A stretch of 64,000 bases of DNA from DATGLG01 sp035294245 (GCA_035294245.1 DATGLG010000043.1:214607-278606), one strand, 5' to 3'; positions 44,238-55,407 are shown, counted from the first letter of the stretch. Translations and numbers: made by a program. Notes: a model not told the origin generated them from the sequence alone.

Positions 44238-44288
44238 GGCCGGAGGGGGCGGGGTAGCCGCCTCCGGCCGCCTGCCGCCCGCCTTTTT
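44238..44288 (+). terminator. Possible terminator after ilvC
   Basis: A perfect 9-bp stem GGCCGGAGG/CCTCCGGCC (44238-44246 and 44261-44269) lies 13 nt past the ilvC stop. A run of five T (44284-44288) comes only 14 nt after the stem, so it is not a textbook terminator. Confidence 0.4.
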
Positions 44289-44490
44289 GCGCCCTGCGCC
44301 GCCGGCCGGCGCCGGCGCTGAGCACCCCGAGAATCCCCCGAAAATCCTTGCGATTCCGGGGAAAAACATCGTAAACATAACCTCGCCTTGATTCTTAATG
44401 ATTTTTTCAGCATTCAGGGCGTACGAGGTGAGTATTAACCACGTTTTCCCTCAGGGGGCAGTCCCCGGCGGGAGGGCGGGAAGGCAACCG

Positions 44491-44622
44491 ATGGACCGGA
44501 TGGCATATGCCGCAGGCTGCACCGGCATGTCGTTGGAGACCGAGGTCCGTCACTATTCGGCCGCACTCACCTCCCTTCGGCTCCTCCGTCGTGGCGAGGC
44601 GCTTCGACTTAGCCGCCCCTGA
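44491..44622 (+). CDS. Leucine/arginine-rich leader peptide upstream of leuA
   Basis: 43 codons from ATG 44491 (GAAGG 6 nt upstream) to TGA 44620-44622; an internal ATG at 44527 would give 31 codons. The last 18 residues, LTSLRLLRRGEALRLSRP, hold six Leu, including a Leu-Leu pair at 44581-44586. The stop codon falls inside the rising arm of a strong hairpin. These are the hallmarks of an amino-acid-sensing leader peptide; the adjacent gene is leuA, the committed step of leucine synthesis. The peptide itself need have no function. Confidence 0.6.
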   Translation: MDRMAYAAGCTGMSLETEVRHYSAALTSLRLLRRGEALRLSRP

Positions 44623-44698
44623 ACGCGGTCCCGGAATTCGTCCGGGCGTTCAGGGGACAATATCGAAGCGTTGCTCGTCTTACGTTCGCATCGGAGGA
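44582..44698 (+). promoter_or_regulatory. Putative translational attenuator of leuA
   Basis: Four pairs of complementary arms nest perfectly: TCCTCCG (44582-44588) with CGGAGGA (44692-44698); CGAG (44595-44598) with CTCG (44674-44677); CGCTTCGA (44600-44607) with TCGAAGCG (44663-44670); CCCCTGAACGC (44616-44626) with GCGTTCAGGGG (44646-44656). CGGAGGA is the leuA ribosome site, and TCCTCCG lies in the Leu-Leu-Arg codons of the leader. A ribosome stalled there would free the leuA site. No T tract follows the hairpin, so control would be on translation. Confidence 0.6.
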
Positions 44699-44706
44699 CC
44701 CTAGCC

Positions 44707-46254
<1,548 letters not shown>

Positions 46255-46327
46255 GCGGCGGAGCCGATGGGCGCGATGGCGGCGGCGGGCATGGACACAG
46301 CAATCAGACATTGAGGAAGAGAAACGT

Positions 46328-47368
<1,041 letters not shown>

Positions 47369-47434
47369 GCTTGGCAGCCGGCCGCCTCGCCGCGAGGGAG
47401 TGCCCGGCGCCGTAGGGAGTGAAGGGCAAAGGAC

Positions 47435-48325
47435 GTGAGGCCGCGCGGCGGGTCGATCTTGCGCTATGCGGCGCCGCTCAAGGCGATGGCGCAGCGCTTC
47501 GCCTTTCTGCTGCTGGTCGCGAGCGCCGTCGGGCTGGTGGTCCTCGGGAAGGCCGACGCGGTGGTGACCGAGCGCTTCCGCGCTGCGGTGAGCGACGCCT
47601 TCGCGCCGATCCTCGCGGCTCTCGCGCGGCCCGTCGCGACGGTGAATCACGGCATCGAGGACGTCCGCGACCTCATCCATCTCCGCGCCGAGAATCTGCG
47701 GCTCCGGGAGGAGAACGCCCGCTTGCGCCAGTGGGAGCAGGTGGCGCGGGCGCTCGAGGCGCAGAACAAGGGCCTGCGGGAAGCGCTCCAATTCGTGCCC
47801 CATGAGGATCGCCACAGCACGGCGGGGCGGGTGATCGCCGATGCGGGCGGCGCCTTCGTCCGCAGCCTGCTCGTCGATGCCGGTGCCGAGGACGGGGTGA
47901 CAAAGGGGCAAGCCGTCATCGTCGGCCAGTCCCTCATCGGGCGCGTTTCCGAGGTCGGCAAGATCTCCGCCCGGGTGCTCCTCATCACCGATCTGAACTC
48001 GCGCATTCCCGTCATGGTGGAGTCGACCCGCGACCACGCCATCCTGGCCGGCGACAACACCGACAATCCCAAGCTGCTCTACCTTCCCGCCAGCGTTGCG
48101 CTCTCGCCCGGCGAGCGCATCGTCACCTCGGGGGATGGCGGCGCCTTCCCGCCCGAGCTTCCCGTCGGCGTCGTGAGCTCGGTCGGCGAGGACGGCGTGC
48201 GCGTGCAGCCCTTCGCCAATTGGAATCGGCTCGAATACGTGCGCATCATCGATTACGGCCTCAAGGGCATCCTCGGCCCCGTCGAGCTGCCTCCGCCGCC
48301 CACTCGCAGGCGCTCGCGGTCATGA
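47435..48325 (+). CDS. mreC: Rod shape-determining protein MreC
   Basis: Bitopic periplasmic scaffold that links MreB to PBP2/RodA. GTG start, 296 aa. One membrane segment (FAFLLLVASAVGLVVLG), a coiled coil (HLRAENLRLREENARLRQWEQVARALEAQNKGLREAL), then the double beta-barrel MreC domain with HSTAGRVIADAGGAFVRSLLVDAGAEDGVTKGQAVI and SRIPVMVESTRDHAILAGDN. The Pro/Arg-rich tail overlaps the mreD start (ATGA). Confidence 0.94.
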   Translation: MRPRGGSILRYAAPLKAMAQRFAFLLLVASAVGLVVLGKADAVVTERFRAAVSDAFAPILAALARPVATVNHGIEDVRDLIHLRAENLRLREENARLRQWEQVARALEAQNKGLREALQFVPHEDRHSTAGRVIADAGGAFVRSLLVDAGAEDGVTKGQAVIVGQSLIGRVSEVGKISARVLLITDLNSRIPVMVESTRDHAILAGDNTDNPKLLYLPASVALSPGERIVTSGDGGAFPPELPVGVVSSVGEDGVRVQPFANWNRLEYVRIIDYGLKGILGPVELPPPPTRRRSRS

Positions 48326-48837
48326 CCGGCGGGCTCGTGCAGCAGATCGATCTCCTTGCGCGCAAGCTCTTCCCCTTTGCGCTCTCGACCTTGCTGATCG
48401 TCGCCGGCGTGGTGCCCTTGCCGATACCGGGCTACGCCCAGGTGGTTCCGGCCTTCGGCATCATGGCGGTCTATTACTGGGCTATTCATCGGCCGGATCT
48501 GCTGCCCGCCATCGCCGTCTTCGCCCTCGGGCTGCTGGACGACGTCCTAACTGGGGCGCCCATTGGCGTGAATGCCCTGGTGTTCCTCCTCGTCTACGGC
48601 GTCATGCGCAACCAGCGCCGGCCCTTCCTCGGCAAGCCGTTCCCCGTCATGTGGTTCGGGTTCTTCATCGTCGCCCCGGCGGCGGCCCTCGTGCACTGGC
48701 TGCTGGTCTCCGCGCTCTTCGGCCGGCTGGTCTCCGCGCGGATGGCCATCGTCGAGCTCCTCCTCACCGTGGCGCTCTATCCCTGGCTGACCTGGATCTT
48801 CGCGACCGGCCAGCGCGCCTTCCTTCGGGCCCGGTGA
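48322..48837 (+). CDS. mreD: Rod shape-determining membrane protein MreD
   Basis: Integral membrane member of the elongasome. The start MTGGLVQQIDLLARK forms an ATGA overlap with mreC (171 aa); a longer upstream frame lies inside mreC. About five membrane helices: FALSTLLIVAGVVPLPIPGYA, PAFGIMAVYYWAIHRPDLLP, IAVFALGLLDDVLTGAPIGVNAL and two C-terminal ones. The polar motif LGLLDDVLTGAPIG is characteristic of MreD. Confidence 0.92.
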   Translation: MTGGLVQQIDLLARKLFPFALSTLLIVAGVVPLPIPGYAQVVPAFGIMAVYYWAIHRPDLLPAIAVFALGLLDDVLTGAPIGVNALVFLLVYGVMRNQRRPFLGKPFPVMWFGFFIVAPAAALVHWLLVSALFGRLVSARMAIVELLLTVALYPWLTWIFATGQRAFLRAR

Positions 48838-48838
48838 G

Positions 48839-50728
48839 ATGCAGCTCGACCAGCTTCAGAGCAAGTTGTTCGGCCGCCGCGCCGCCGTCGTCATCGGCGG
48901 AAAGCTGGTTCTCCTCTCCGCCCTCCTGGGGCGCATGTATTACCTCCAGGTCCTCCAGTCGGAGAAATACCAGACGCTCGCCGAGGACAACCGCATCAGC
49001 CTGCGGCTGCTCGTGCCGCCGCGCGGGCGCATCCTCGACCGCTTCGGCGTGGCCCTCGCCAGCAATCGCCAGAACTATCGCGTCGTCGTGGTGCCCGAGG
49101 AGACGAGCGACGTCTCCGCGACCCTCGACATTCTCGGGCAGATCATCCAGATCACCGATGGCGACCGCCGCCGCATCGCGCGCGAGCTCGAGCGGACGCG
49201 TGCCTTCGTGCCCATCACCGTGCGCGAGAACCTGACCTGGGAGGAGTTCTCCCATATCGAGGTCAACATGCCCGACCTGCCGGGCGTGCGGACCGAGGTG
49301 GGGCGCAGCCGGTATTATCCCTACGGGCCGGCGCTGGCCCACACCATCGGCTACGTCGCCGCCGTGTCGGAGAAGGAGCTCGACGGCGATCCTTTGCTCG
49401 AGCAGCCCGACTTCCGCATCGGGAAGAGCGGGATCGAGAAGGTCTACGACCGCGCCCTGCGCGGCTCGGCCGGGACCAGCCAGGTCGAGGTGAATGCGCG
49501 CGGCCGCGTGGTGCGCGAGCTGGCCCGCGATCCCGGCGAGCCCGGCAAGGACGTGACGCTCGGCCTGGATTACCGGCTCCAGGATTTCCTCGTCCAACGC
49601 CTGGCGAGCGAGCCCAGCGCCGCCGTCGTGCTGATGGATCCGCAGACCGGCCATGTCCTGGCGATGGCCTCCCAGCCGAGCTTCGATCCCGCCGAGTTCA
49701 ACGAGGGGCTCAGCGCCGCGCGCTGGAAGGAGCTCATCACCGATCCCCTGGCGCCGCTCAGCAACAAGGCCATCAGCGGCCAATACGCGCCGGGCTCGAC
49801 CTTCAAGGTGAACGTGGCGCTCGCGGCCCTCGAATCCGGGCTGGTGACGCCGGACTTCAAGGTGTTCTGCCCGGGCTTCCTCGATCTTGGCGACGCGCGC
49901 TTCCATTGCTGGCGCCATCAGGGCCACGGCACGCTCGATATGCATGGCGGTATCAAGAACTCCTGCGACGTCTATTTCTATGAGGTGGCGCGCCGCATCG
50001 GCATCGACCGCATCGCCGAGATGGCCAAGCGCCTGGGCCTCGGCGCCCTCACCGACATCGATCTTACGGGCGAGCGCCCGGGCCTGATCCCGACCCGGGC
50101 GTGGAAGCGGGCCGTGGTCGGGCATCCCTGGACCCAGGGCGACACGGTGGTCGCCGGGATCGGGCAGGGCTATGTCCTCGCAACACCGCTCCAGCTCGCG
50201 GTCATGCTCTGCCGCATCGTGAATGGCGGCCGGGCCGTGGTGCCGCGCCTCGGCCGCGATCCCGGCGAGGCGGGCGAATTGCTCCACACCGTGGCGCAGA
50301 CGACGCCGGCCTCCCTTGGCATCGCGGCCTCCTCGATCCAGGTCGTCCTCAGCGGCATGAACGCCGTGGTGAACGAGCAGGGCGGGACGGCCTATCGCGC
50401 GCGGATCACGGAGGCCGGCTTCGAGATGGGGGGAAAATCGGGAAGCGCCCAGGTGCGCCGCATCACCGCGAGCGAGCGGGAGAAGAACCATCCGAAGCAG
50501 GAGGACATACCCTGGAACGAGCGCGACAATGCGCTCTTCATCGCCTTCGCGCCCGTCCACGCGCCGCGCTATGTCTGCTCGGTCCTCGTCGAGCACGGAG
50601 TCGGCGGCTCGGCCGCCGCGGCACCGATCGCGCGCGATATCCTGCTCGAGGCGCAGAAGCTCGATCCTCTCGGCAGCCCGCCGGCCTCCCCGGTGGCCGG
50701 GAGCAAGCCCGTCGAGCGGGAGGGCTGA
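48839..50728 (+). CDS. mrdA: Elongation transpeptidase PBP2 (MrdA)
   Basis: Class B penicillin-binding protein cross-linking lateral wall. 629 aa; starts 1 nt after the mreD stop. N-terminal membrane segment (AAVVIGGKLVLLSALLGRMYYL), pedestal with DNRISLRLLVPPRGRILDRFG, then the transpeptidase domain with the catalytic S320-T-F-K323 in PGSTFKVNVAL, SCD in IKNSCDVYFYEVA (the usual SxN position reads SCD, as in PBP2) and KSG in GGKSGSAQVR. It is paired with RodA, whose ATG overlaps the stop by one base. Confidence 0.96.
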   Translation: MQLDQLQSKLFGRRAAVVIGGKLVLLSALLGRMYYLQVLQSEKYQTLAEDNRISLRLLVPPRGRILDRFGVALASNRQNYRVVVVPEETSDVSATLDILGQIIQITDGDRRRIARELERTRAFVPITVRENLTWEEFSHIEVNMPDLPGVRTEVGRSRYYPYGPALAHTIGYVAAVSEKELDGDPLLEQPDFRIGKSGIEKVYDRALRGSAGTSQVEVNARGRVVRELARDPGEPGKDVTLGLDYRLQDFLVQRLASEPSAAVVLMDPQTGHVLAMASQPSFDPAEFNEGLSAARWKELITDPLAPLSNKAISGQYAPGSTFKVNVALAALESGLVTPDFKVFCPGFLDLGDARFHCWRHQGHGTLDMHGGIKNSCDVYFYEVARRIGIDRIAEMAKRLGLGALTDIDLTGERPGLIPTRAWKRAVVGHPWTQGDTVVAGIGQGYVLATPLQLAVMLCRIVNGGRAVVPRLGRDPGEAGELLHTVAQTTPASLGIAASSIQVVLSGMNAVVNEQGGTAYRARITEAGFEMGGKSGSAQVRRITASEREKNHPKQEDIPWNERDNALFIAFAPVHAPRYVCSVLVEHGVGGSAAAAPIARDILLEAQKLDPLGSPPASPVAGSKPVEREG

Positions 50729-51882
50729 TGGCGTCGGTCGGCTCGCTTCACCACGAGGTGCGCCTCTCCTTCCTCGAGAAGCTGCGCCAGATCAACTGGA
50801 CGATCGTGCTCCTCGCGATGGCCCTCTGCGCCATCGGCCTGGCCATGCTTTATTCCGCCGGCAACGGGAGCTGGGAGCCTTGGGCGTCCCGGCAGATGGT
50901 CCGCGTCGTGCTCGGCCTCTTCCTCATGATCGGCGCCGCCTTCGTCGACATCCGCCGCTGGATGCGCCTTGCCTACCCGATCTACTTCGTGGCGCTGGCG
51001 CTCCTCGCCGCCGTCGACGTGGTCGGCGCCGATGCGATGGGGGCCCAGCGCTGGCTCGACCTCAAGGTGATCCAGCTCCAGCCCTCGGAGGTGATGAAGA
51101 TCGCCCTCGTGCTGGCGCTCGCCCGCTATTTCCACGGCGTCGGACCCGACCAGATCGGGCGCCTCTCCAAGCTGGTGGCCCCCCTGGCCCTGGTGATCGC
51201 ACCCGTGCTGCTGGTGCTCAAGCAGCCGGATCTCGGCACCGCCGTCATGCTTCTCGCGAGCGGCGGGGCGATTTTCTTCCTCGCCGGGGTGCGGCTATGG
51301 AAATTCGGCGTGGTGCTCGCCGCCGCGGTGGCGGTGGTGCCCCTCGGCTGGCATTTCCTCCACGGCTATCAGCGGGCGCGCATCCTGACCTTCCTCGATC
51401 CCGAGCGGGATCCCCTGGGGGCCGGCTATCACATCCTGCAATCGAAGATCGCCCTTGGATCGGGAGGCATTTTCGGCAAAGGCTTCCTTGAAGGCACGCA
51501 GAGCCATCTCAATTTCCTGCCCGAGAAGCAGACCGATTTCATCTTCACGATGCTGGCCGAGGAATTCGGCATCGTCGGCGGGCTGGTGCTGCTCTCGCTC
51601 TACGTGCTTCTCCTCACCTACGGAATCGCCATCGCGCTCCGCAGCCGCAACCATTTCGGCCGCCTGCTCGCCATGGGCATCACCGTCACCTTCTTCCTCT
51701 ATGTCTTCGTCAACATCGCCATGGTGATGGGGCTCATCCCCGTGGTCGGCGTGCCGCTGCCGCTCATCTCCTATGGCGGGACGGCGATGCTCTCGATCCT
51801 CTTCGGCTTCGGCCTGGTGATGAGCGTCTATGTCCACCGGGACGTGCGCATCGGGCGGCGCGGCCTCGACGCGGCGATGTAG
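50728..51882 (+). CDS. rodA: Elongation peptidoglycan polymerase RodA
   Basis: SEDS glycosyltransferase acting with PBP2. The ATG at 50728 overlaps the mrdA TGA (TGATG); 384 aa. About ten membrane helices. Motifs: ALCAIGLAMLYSAGNG, GAQRWLDLKVIQLQPSEVMKIALVLALARYF, LKQPDLGTAVML, GFLEGTQSHLNFLPEKQTDFIFTMLAEEFG, LPLISYGGTAMLS. The Asp in EKQTDFIFT is the putative catalytic residue. Last gene of the mre-mrd operon. Confidence 0.96.
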   Translation: MASVGSLHHEVRLSFLEKLRQINWTIVLLAMALCAIGLAMLYSAGNGSWEPWASRQMVRVVLGLFLMIGAAFVDIRRWMRLAYPIYFVALALLAAVDVVGADAMGAQRWLDLKVIQLQPSEVMKIALVLALARYFHGVGPDQIGRLSKLVAPLALVIAPVLLVLKQPDLGTAVMLLASGGAIFFLAGVRLWKFGVVLAAAVAVVPLGWHFLHGYQRARILTFLDPERDPLGAGYHILQSKIALGSGGIFGKGFLEGTQSHLNFLPEKQTDFIFTMLAEEFGIVGGLVLLSLYVLLLTYGIAIALRSRNHFGRLLAMGITVTFFLYVFVNIAMVMGLIPVVGVPLPLISYGGTAMLSILFGFGLVMSVYVHRDVRIGRRGLDAAM

Positions 51883-51892
51883 GTGCTGTTTG

Positions 51893-51922
51893 GCGCGGCC
51901 TCGCGCGAGAATGCGGCCGCGC
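51893..51922 (+). terminator. Hairpin after rodA
   Basis: GCGCGGCC (51893-51900) and GGCCGCGC (51915-51922) form a perfect 8-bp GC stem 10 nt past the rodA stop. There is no T tract, so it may protect the transcript end or act with Rho. Confidence 0.4.
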
Positions 51923-51964
51923 TGTCGCCGGCGCGCCAAGGCATCCCGCGCCGTCCCAAGCCTA

Positions 51965-51993
51965 TCGACAAGCCCCCATGGCTTTGCTATATC
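51965..51993 (+). promoter_or_regulatory. Promoter of tRNA-Lys
   Basis: TCGACA (51965-51970), 17 nt, TATATC (51988-51993); the -10 box ends 17 nt before the first base of the tRNA. Confidence 0.6.
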
Positions 51994-52010
51994 CCCCGCC
52001 TCGCTGTGGC

Positions 52011-52086
<76 letters not shown>

Positions 52087-52260
52087 TCGCCGCCGGCGCC
52101 AACACCACCGCCAGAAAGTCCATCGCCGCGCGGCGGCCGAGGCCCTGCTCCACGGGCCGGCGTGGATGGCGGCGCCGCGCCGGCGGCGATGATGACCGCC
52201 GCCAGCGCTCCGGGGTCGATGCGTCACGGTCCCCCAGTCTCCATGCTCCCTCCGCGCTGA

Positions 52261-52722
52261 TTACCGCGGATTGCCCGCCGGATAGGCCTCCTGTAGGGCG
52301 ACGGAGCCGCTCTCCAGCAGGGACTTCAGGTTCGAGAGCACCTTCGGCCAGCCGCCGGACACCGCCGTGATGAGCTTCGAGGATTCACGCTCGATGGTGT
52401 GGGTGATGGAAAGCTTGACCGCCGTTCCAGAGGGCTCCAGCTCCATCGTGCAAAGCGAATAGCCTTCCGGCTTGAGCTCGGGCTTGTAGTTCTGCCAGCG
52501 AATCACCAGGCGTCGCGGCGGCTCGGCCTCGATGATCTCACCGGCATCGAGGACCTGGCCTTCGCCGGATACCAGCTTCCACGGCGATCCCGGTGTCCAT
52601 CGGCTTTCGCAGTGGCAGCCGAACCAGTACTGCTTCATGAACTCGGCATCGGTCAGCGCCGACCACAGCTTCTCCGGCGTGGTGCGGATGTAGGTGACGT
52701 AGACAAAGGTCGATTTAGCCAT
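52261..52722 (-). CDS. SRPBCC (AHSA1/START-like) domain protein
   Basis: 153 aa of the AHSA1 family, a hydrophobic-cavity helix-grip fold: FVYVTYIRTTPEKLWSALTDAEFMKQYWFGCHCESRWTPGSPWKLV and LVIRWQNYKPELKPEGYSLCTMELEPSGTAVKLSITHTIE, ending in GGWPKVLSNLKSLLESG. The ligand is unknown. Its start overlaps the 3' end of the ArsR-type gene by 8 nt, a pairing frequent in this family where the regulator controls the SRPBCC gene. Not the eukaryotic Hsp90 activator despite the name. Confidence 0.85.
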   Translation of the reverse strand: MAKSTFVYVTYIRTTPEKLWSALTDAEFMKQYWFGCHCESRWTPGSPWKLVSGEGQVLDAGEIIEAEPPRRLVIRWQNYKPELKPEGYSLCTMELEPSGTAVKLSITHTIERESSKLITAVSGGWPKVLSNLKSLLESGSVALQEAYPAGNPR

Positions 52723-53047
52723 TGGTTCTCTCCAGTCGTCGTTTCAAATCCGAAAGCGCCCTGAGGCGACGCTTTTCAAACTTGGCAATCCAGCGCTCGT
52801 AGATCTCTTGCAGCGGCACCGGATTCAGGAAGTGCAGCTTTTCGCGCCCGCGCCGCATGGTGGCGACCAAATTGGCGGCCTCCAGCAGGTCCAGATGCTG
52901 CGTCACGCCCTGGCGGGTCATGTCCATGTGCTCGCACAACTCGCTGAGCGTGCGCCCGTCATGCTCATGCAGCAGATCCAGCAGCTTGCGCCGGCTGGGA
53001 TCGGCCAGGGCCTTGAACAGCAGGTCGGTGTCGTGACGTTCGGCCAT
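52715..53047 (-). CDS. ArsR-family transcriptional regulator
   Basis: Winged-helix repressor of about 110 aa. The start MAERHDTDLLFKALADPSRRKLLDLLHEHDGR fits the family; in-frame ATGs at 53074 and 53086 lie inside the operator and are less likely. Recognition region: TLSELCEHMDMTRQGVTQHLDLLEAANLVATMRRGREKLHFLNPVPLQEIYERWIAKFE. The Cys pairs of metal sensors are missing, so it belongs with the non-metal ArsR regulators that accompany AHSA1 proteins. A tandem operator lies 10 nt upstream of the start. Confidence 0.88.
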   Translation of the reverse strand: MAERHDTDLLFKALADPSRRKLLDLLHEHDGRTLSELCEHMDMTRQGVTQHLDLLEAANLVATMRRGREKLHFLNPVPLQEIYERWIAKFEKRRLRALSDLKRRLERTNG

Positions 53048-53056
53048 GCTCGATAC

Positions 53057-53100
53057 GCAAGTAGTCGCTTGCATATATATATGCAAGTAATCGCTTGCAT
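53057..53100. promoter_or_regulatory. Tandem operator of the arsR-AHSA1 pair
   Basis: GCAAGTAGTCGCTTGCAT (53057-53074) and GCAAGTAATCGCTTGCAT (53083-53100) are direct repeats 26 bp apart, each with GCAAG/CTTGC dyad symmetry. Between them TTGCATATATATATGCAA is a perfect 18-bp palindrome (53070-53087). The block lies directly before the ArsR ATG (53047) and would cover its promoter; the AT-rich centre could supply the -10 element. Confidence 0.75.
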
Positions 53101-53204
53101 GTCAAGTGCCGATGGCGCGCTGGTCACGTGCGCCGCGCGGCCGCCTCGATGCGCCGCCGAGCAAGACGGGACGGCATCGGCTCGGCTCGCTGAGAACAAG
53201 GCTG

Positions 53205-53234
53205 TCGACGATAACCCGGCGACCGCCCTAAAAT
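53205..53234 (+). promoter_or_regulatory. Possible promoter of the 4Fe-4S protein gene
   Basis: TCGACG (53205-53210), 18 nt, TAAAAT (53229-53234), 68 nt before the ATG at 53302. Moderate match only. Confidence 0.35.
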
Positions 53235-53301
53235 AGGAAAAAACAAAGAGGTACCGGCCGATCGCGCCGATCGGACCCGGCGGACGGGAGGACGGCAGGC
53301 G

Positions 53302-55407
53302 ATGGAGCTGCGCGGAAAGCGTGTTCTCGTTTGTACCTGCGAAGGCACGATGCCGCTCGACGGCGCCGGTCTCGCCAAGGCCTGCGGCGCGCCTGGACTA
53401 GCTCTTCACCACCATCTCTGCCGCGCCCAGCTCGACGATTTCAGGCGGGCGCTCGGCGCGCAGCGGCCGCTCCTCGTCGCCTGCACCCAGGAAGCGCCGT
53501 TGTTCGAGGAGGCGCGCAGCGAAGCCGGTCCGCAAACCGATGTCCGGTATGCCAATATCCGCGAGCGCGCCGGCTGGTCGGACGAAGCCGGAGACGCGAC
53601 GCCGAAGATCGCAGCGCTCCTCGCAGAGGCGACGGTCGGCGCAAAGGCCGTCCCCAGCCTGACGCTTGGCTCGGGAGGCAAGCTTCTCATTTACGGCCGC
53701 GACGAGCGGGCGCTGGACGCAGCACGTCAGCTCAAAGGCCGGCTGGACGTAACCGTGCTGCTCACGGCACCCGGCGACGTCATGCCGCCGCGCATCACCG
53801 AGTTTCCTCTCTTCAAGGGCACGATCGCGTCGGCCACGGGCCATTTCGGCGCGTTCAAGATCACGGTCGACGGCTACGCGCCGGTCGTGCCGTCCTCGCG
53901 CGCGACGCTTGCCTTCCAGGCACCAAGGGACGGGGTTTCCTTGGCTTTCGACCTGATCCTCGACCTTTCCGGCAGGGCGGCGTTTTTCAGTGCGGCGGAC
54001 CGGGATGGCTGTCTGCGACCCGACCCGAACAATCCCGCGGCGGTGCAGACGGCGCTGCTCGATCTCACGAGCATGGTCGGCACGTTCGAGAAGCCGCTTT
54101 ATGTCGACTTCCACGGCGAGCTCTGCGCCCATTCGCGCAGCCGGCGGACGGGCTGCACGCGATGCCTCGAGGTCTGCCCAACCTCGGCGATCACGCCCGC
54201 GGGCGATCAGGTGACGATCGATCCTTATATCTGCAATGGCTGCGGCGGCTGCTCGAGCGTCTGCCCGACCGACGCGGCGCGCTATGCGGTGCCGCCGCGC
54301 GATGCGCTGTTGGAGCGCTTGCGGATTTTGCTCACGACCTACATCGCAGCGGGCGGACAGGCGCCAGCGCTCCTGCTCCACGATGCCAGCTATGGCGAGG
54401 AGATGATCGGCGCGATCGCCCGCTTCGGTCGCGGTCTTCCCGCGCGGGTCATCCCGTTCGCGGTCAACGAGGTGACGCAGATCGGCCTCGAATTTCTGCT
54501 CGTGGCGCTCGCCTATGGTGTCAGCCAAATCCTGCTGCTCGTCGACGCGAGACGATCGGAGGCGCGCCGCGGCCTTTCCGACCAGCTCGGCCTCGCCGAG
54601 GCGATTATGGAGGGATTCGGCTTTGGGCGAGGGCGCGTCGTCACGATCGAGGACGCGGACCCGACTGCGGTCGAGCGCATACTCTGGAGTCTCACGGGGC
54701 CTGCGCCCGCCGCGCCGGGGCGTTTTCTCGCGGCCGGCGGTAAGCGGGGCATCATCTCGCTTGCTCTGCGCCATCTTCATGACGCGGCGCCCACGCCCGT
54801 CGAGATCTTGCCCCTGCCGCAAGGGGCTCCCTTTGGCGGCGTGCGCGTCGACGCCGAGGGCTGCACATTATGCCTCGCTTGCGTTGGCGCCTGCCCGACG
54901 GGGGCGTTGCGCGACAATCCCGACAAGCCTGAGCTCAGTTTCGTCGAGGACGCTTGCGTCCAATGCGGCCTCTGCAAGAACACCTGCCCGGAGAAAGTGA
55001 TTACGCTCGAGCCGAGGCTCAATCTGGGCGAGGGGGCGCGTCGCGCCGCCATCCTTGCGGAGGACGAGCCCTTCCTTTGCGTTCGTTGCGGCAAGCCCTT
55101 CGCGAGCCGGGCGTCGATCGAGAAGGTGACGGGCAAGCTCGCGGGAATCCATTGGATGTTCCAGGATGCGGCCCGCATCGCGCGCATCAAGATGTGCGAG
55201 GATTGCCGGGTCATTGATGAGTTCGAGTCCGCGCCATCGCCGATGGCATCGCGGCCGCGGCCACGCCCGCGCACGACCGACGACGATCTGCACGAACGAG
55301 AGGCTCAGGCTGAGCGCGCCCGGCTCCGCGCGGAATGGGAGGCGCAGCAGAGCAATGCCCCGCCCAACAGGAGCGGCGGGAGCATCAAGGACTCCGGGAA
55401 GGCGTGA
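53302..55407 (+). CDS. Large 4Fe-4S ferredoxin-type protein of formate dehydrogenase loci
   Basis: 701 aa. It begins RVLVCTCEGTMPLDG and has a central ferredoxin pair (CTRCLEVCP; CNGCGGCSSVCP at about 285-320) and a second pair near 520-570 (CTLCLACVGACP; CVQCGLCKNTCP). A later CVRCGKPFAS...CEDCRV could bind another metal. A charged, disordered tail closes it. No membrane segment or export signal, so cytoplasmic. The middle region (ALLLHDASYGEEM...FLLVALAYGVSQILLLVD) resembles MvhD-like electron-transfer modules, a weak inference. Proteins of this type accompany FDH alpha, DUF3305 and DUF3306; their exact role in electron transfer or maturation is unproven. Confidence 0.85.
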   Translation: MELRGKRVLVCTCEGTMPLDGAGLAKACGAPGLALHHHLCRAQLDDFRRALGAQRPLLVACTQEAPLFEEARSEAGPQTDVRYANIRERAGWSDEAGDATPKIAALLAEATVGAKAVPSLTLGSGGKLLIYGRDERALDAARQLKGRLDVTVLLTAPGDVMPPRITEFPLFKGTIASATGHFGAFKITVDGYAPVVPSSRATLAFQAPRDGVSLAFDLILDLSGRAAFFSAADRDGCLRPDPNNPAAVQTALLDLTSMVGTFEKPLYVDFHGELCAHSRSRRTGCTRCLEVCPTSAITPAGDQVTIDPYICNGCGGCSSVCPTDAARYAVPPRDALLERLRILLTTYIAAGGQAPALLLHDASYGEEMIGAIARFGRGLPARVIPFAVNEVTQIGLEFLLVALAYGVSQILLLVDARRSEARRGLSDQLGLAEAIMEGFGFGRGRVVTIEDADPTAVERILWSLTGPAPAAPGRFLAAGGKRGIISLALRHLHDAAPTPVEILPLPQGAPFGGVRVDAEGCTLCLACVGACPTGALRDNPDKPELSFVEDACVQCGLCKNTCPEKVITLEPRLNLGEGARRAAILAEDEPFLCVRCGKPFASRASIEKVTGKLAGIHWMFQDAARIARIKMCEDCRVIDEFESAPSPMASRPRPRPRTTDDDLHEREAQAERARLRAEWEAQQSNAPPNRSGGSIKDSGKA

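Noticed and set aside
44616..44656. Hairpin upstream of leuA as a Rho-independent terminator
   Set aside because: The stem is strong but is followed by ACAATATCG with no T tract. The anti-Shine-Dalgarno pairing makes translational control the better reading.
52087..52260. A mobile element integrated at the tRNA-Lys 3' end
   Set aside because: tRNA ends are common attachment sites, but no integrase, no repeat of the tRNA 3' end and no other mobile gene is visible in the following 12 kb.
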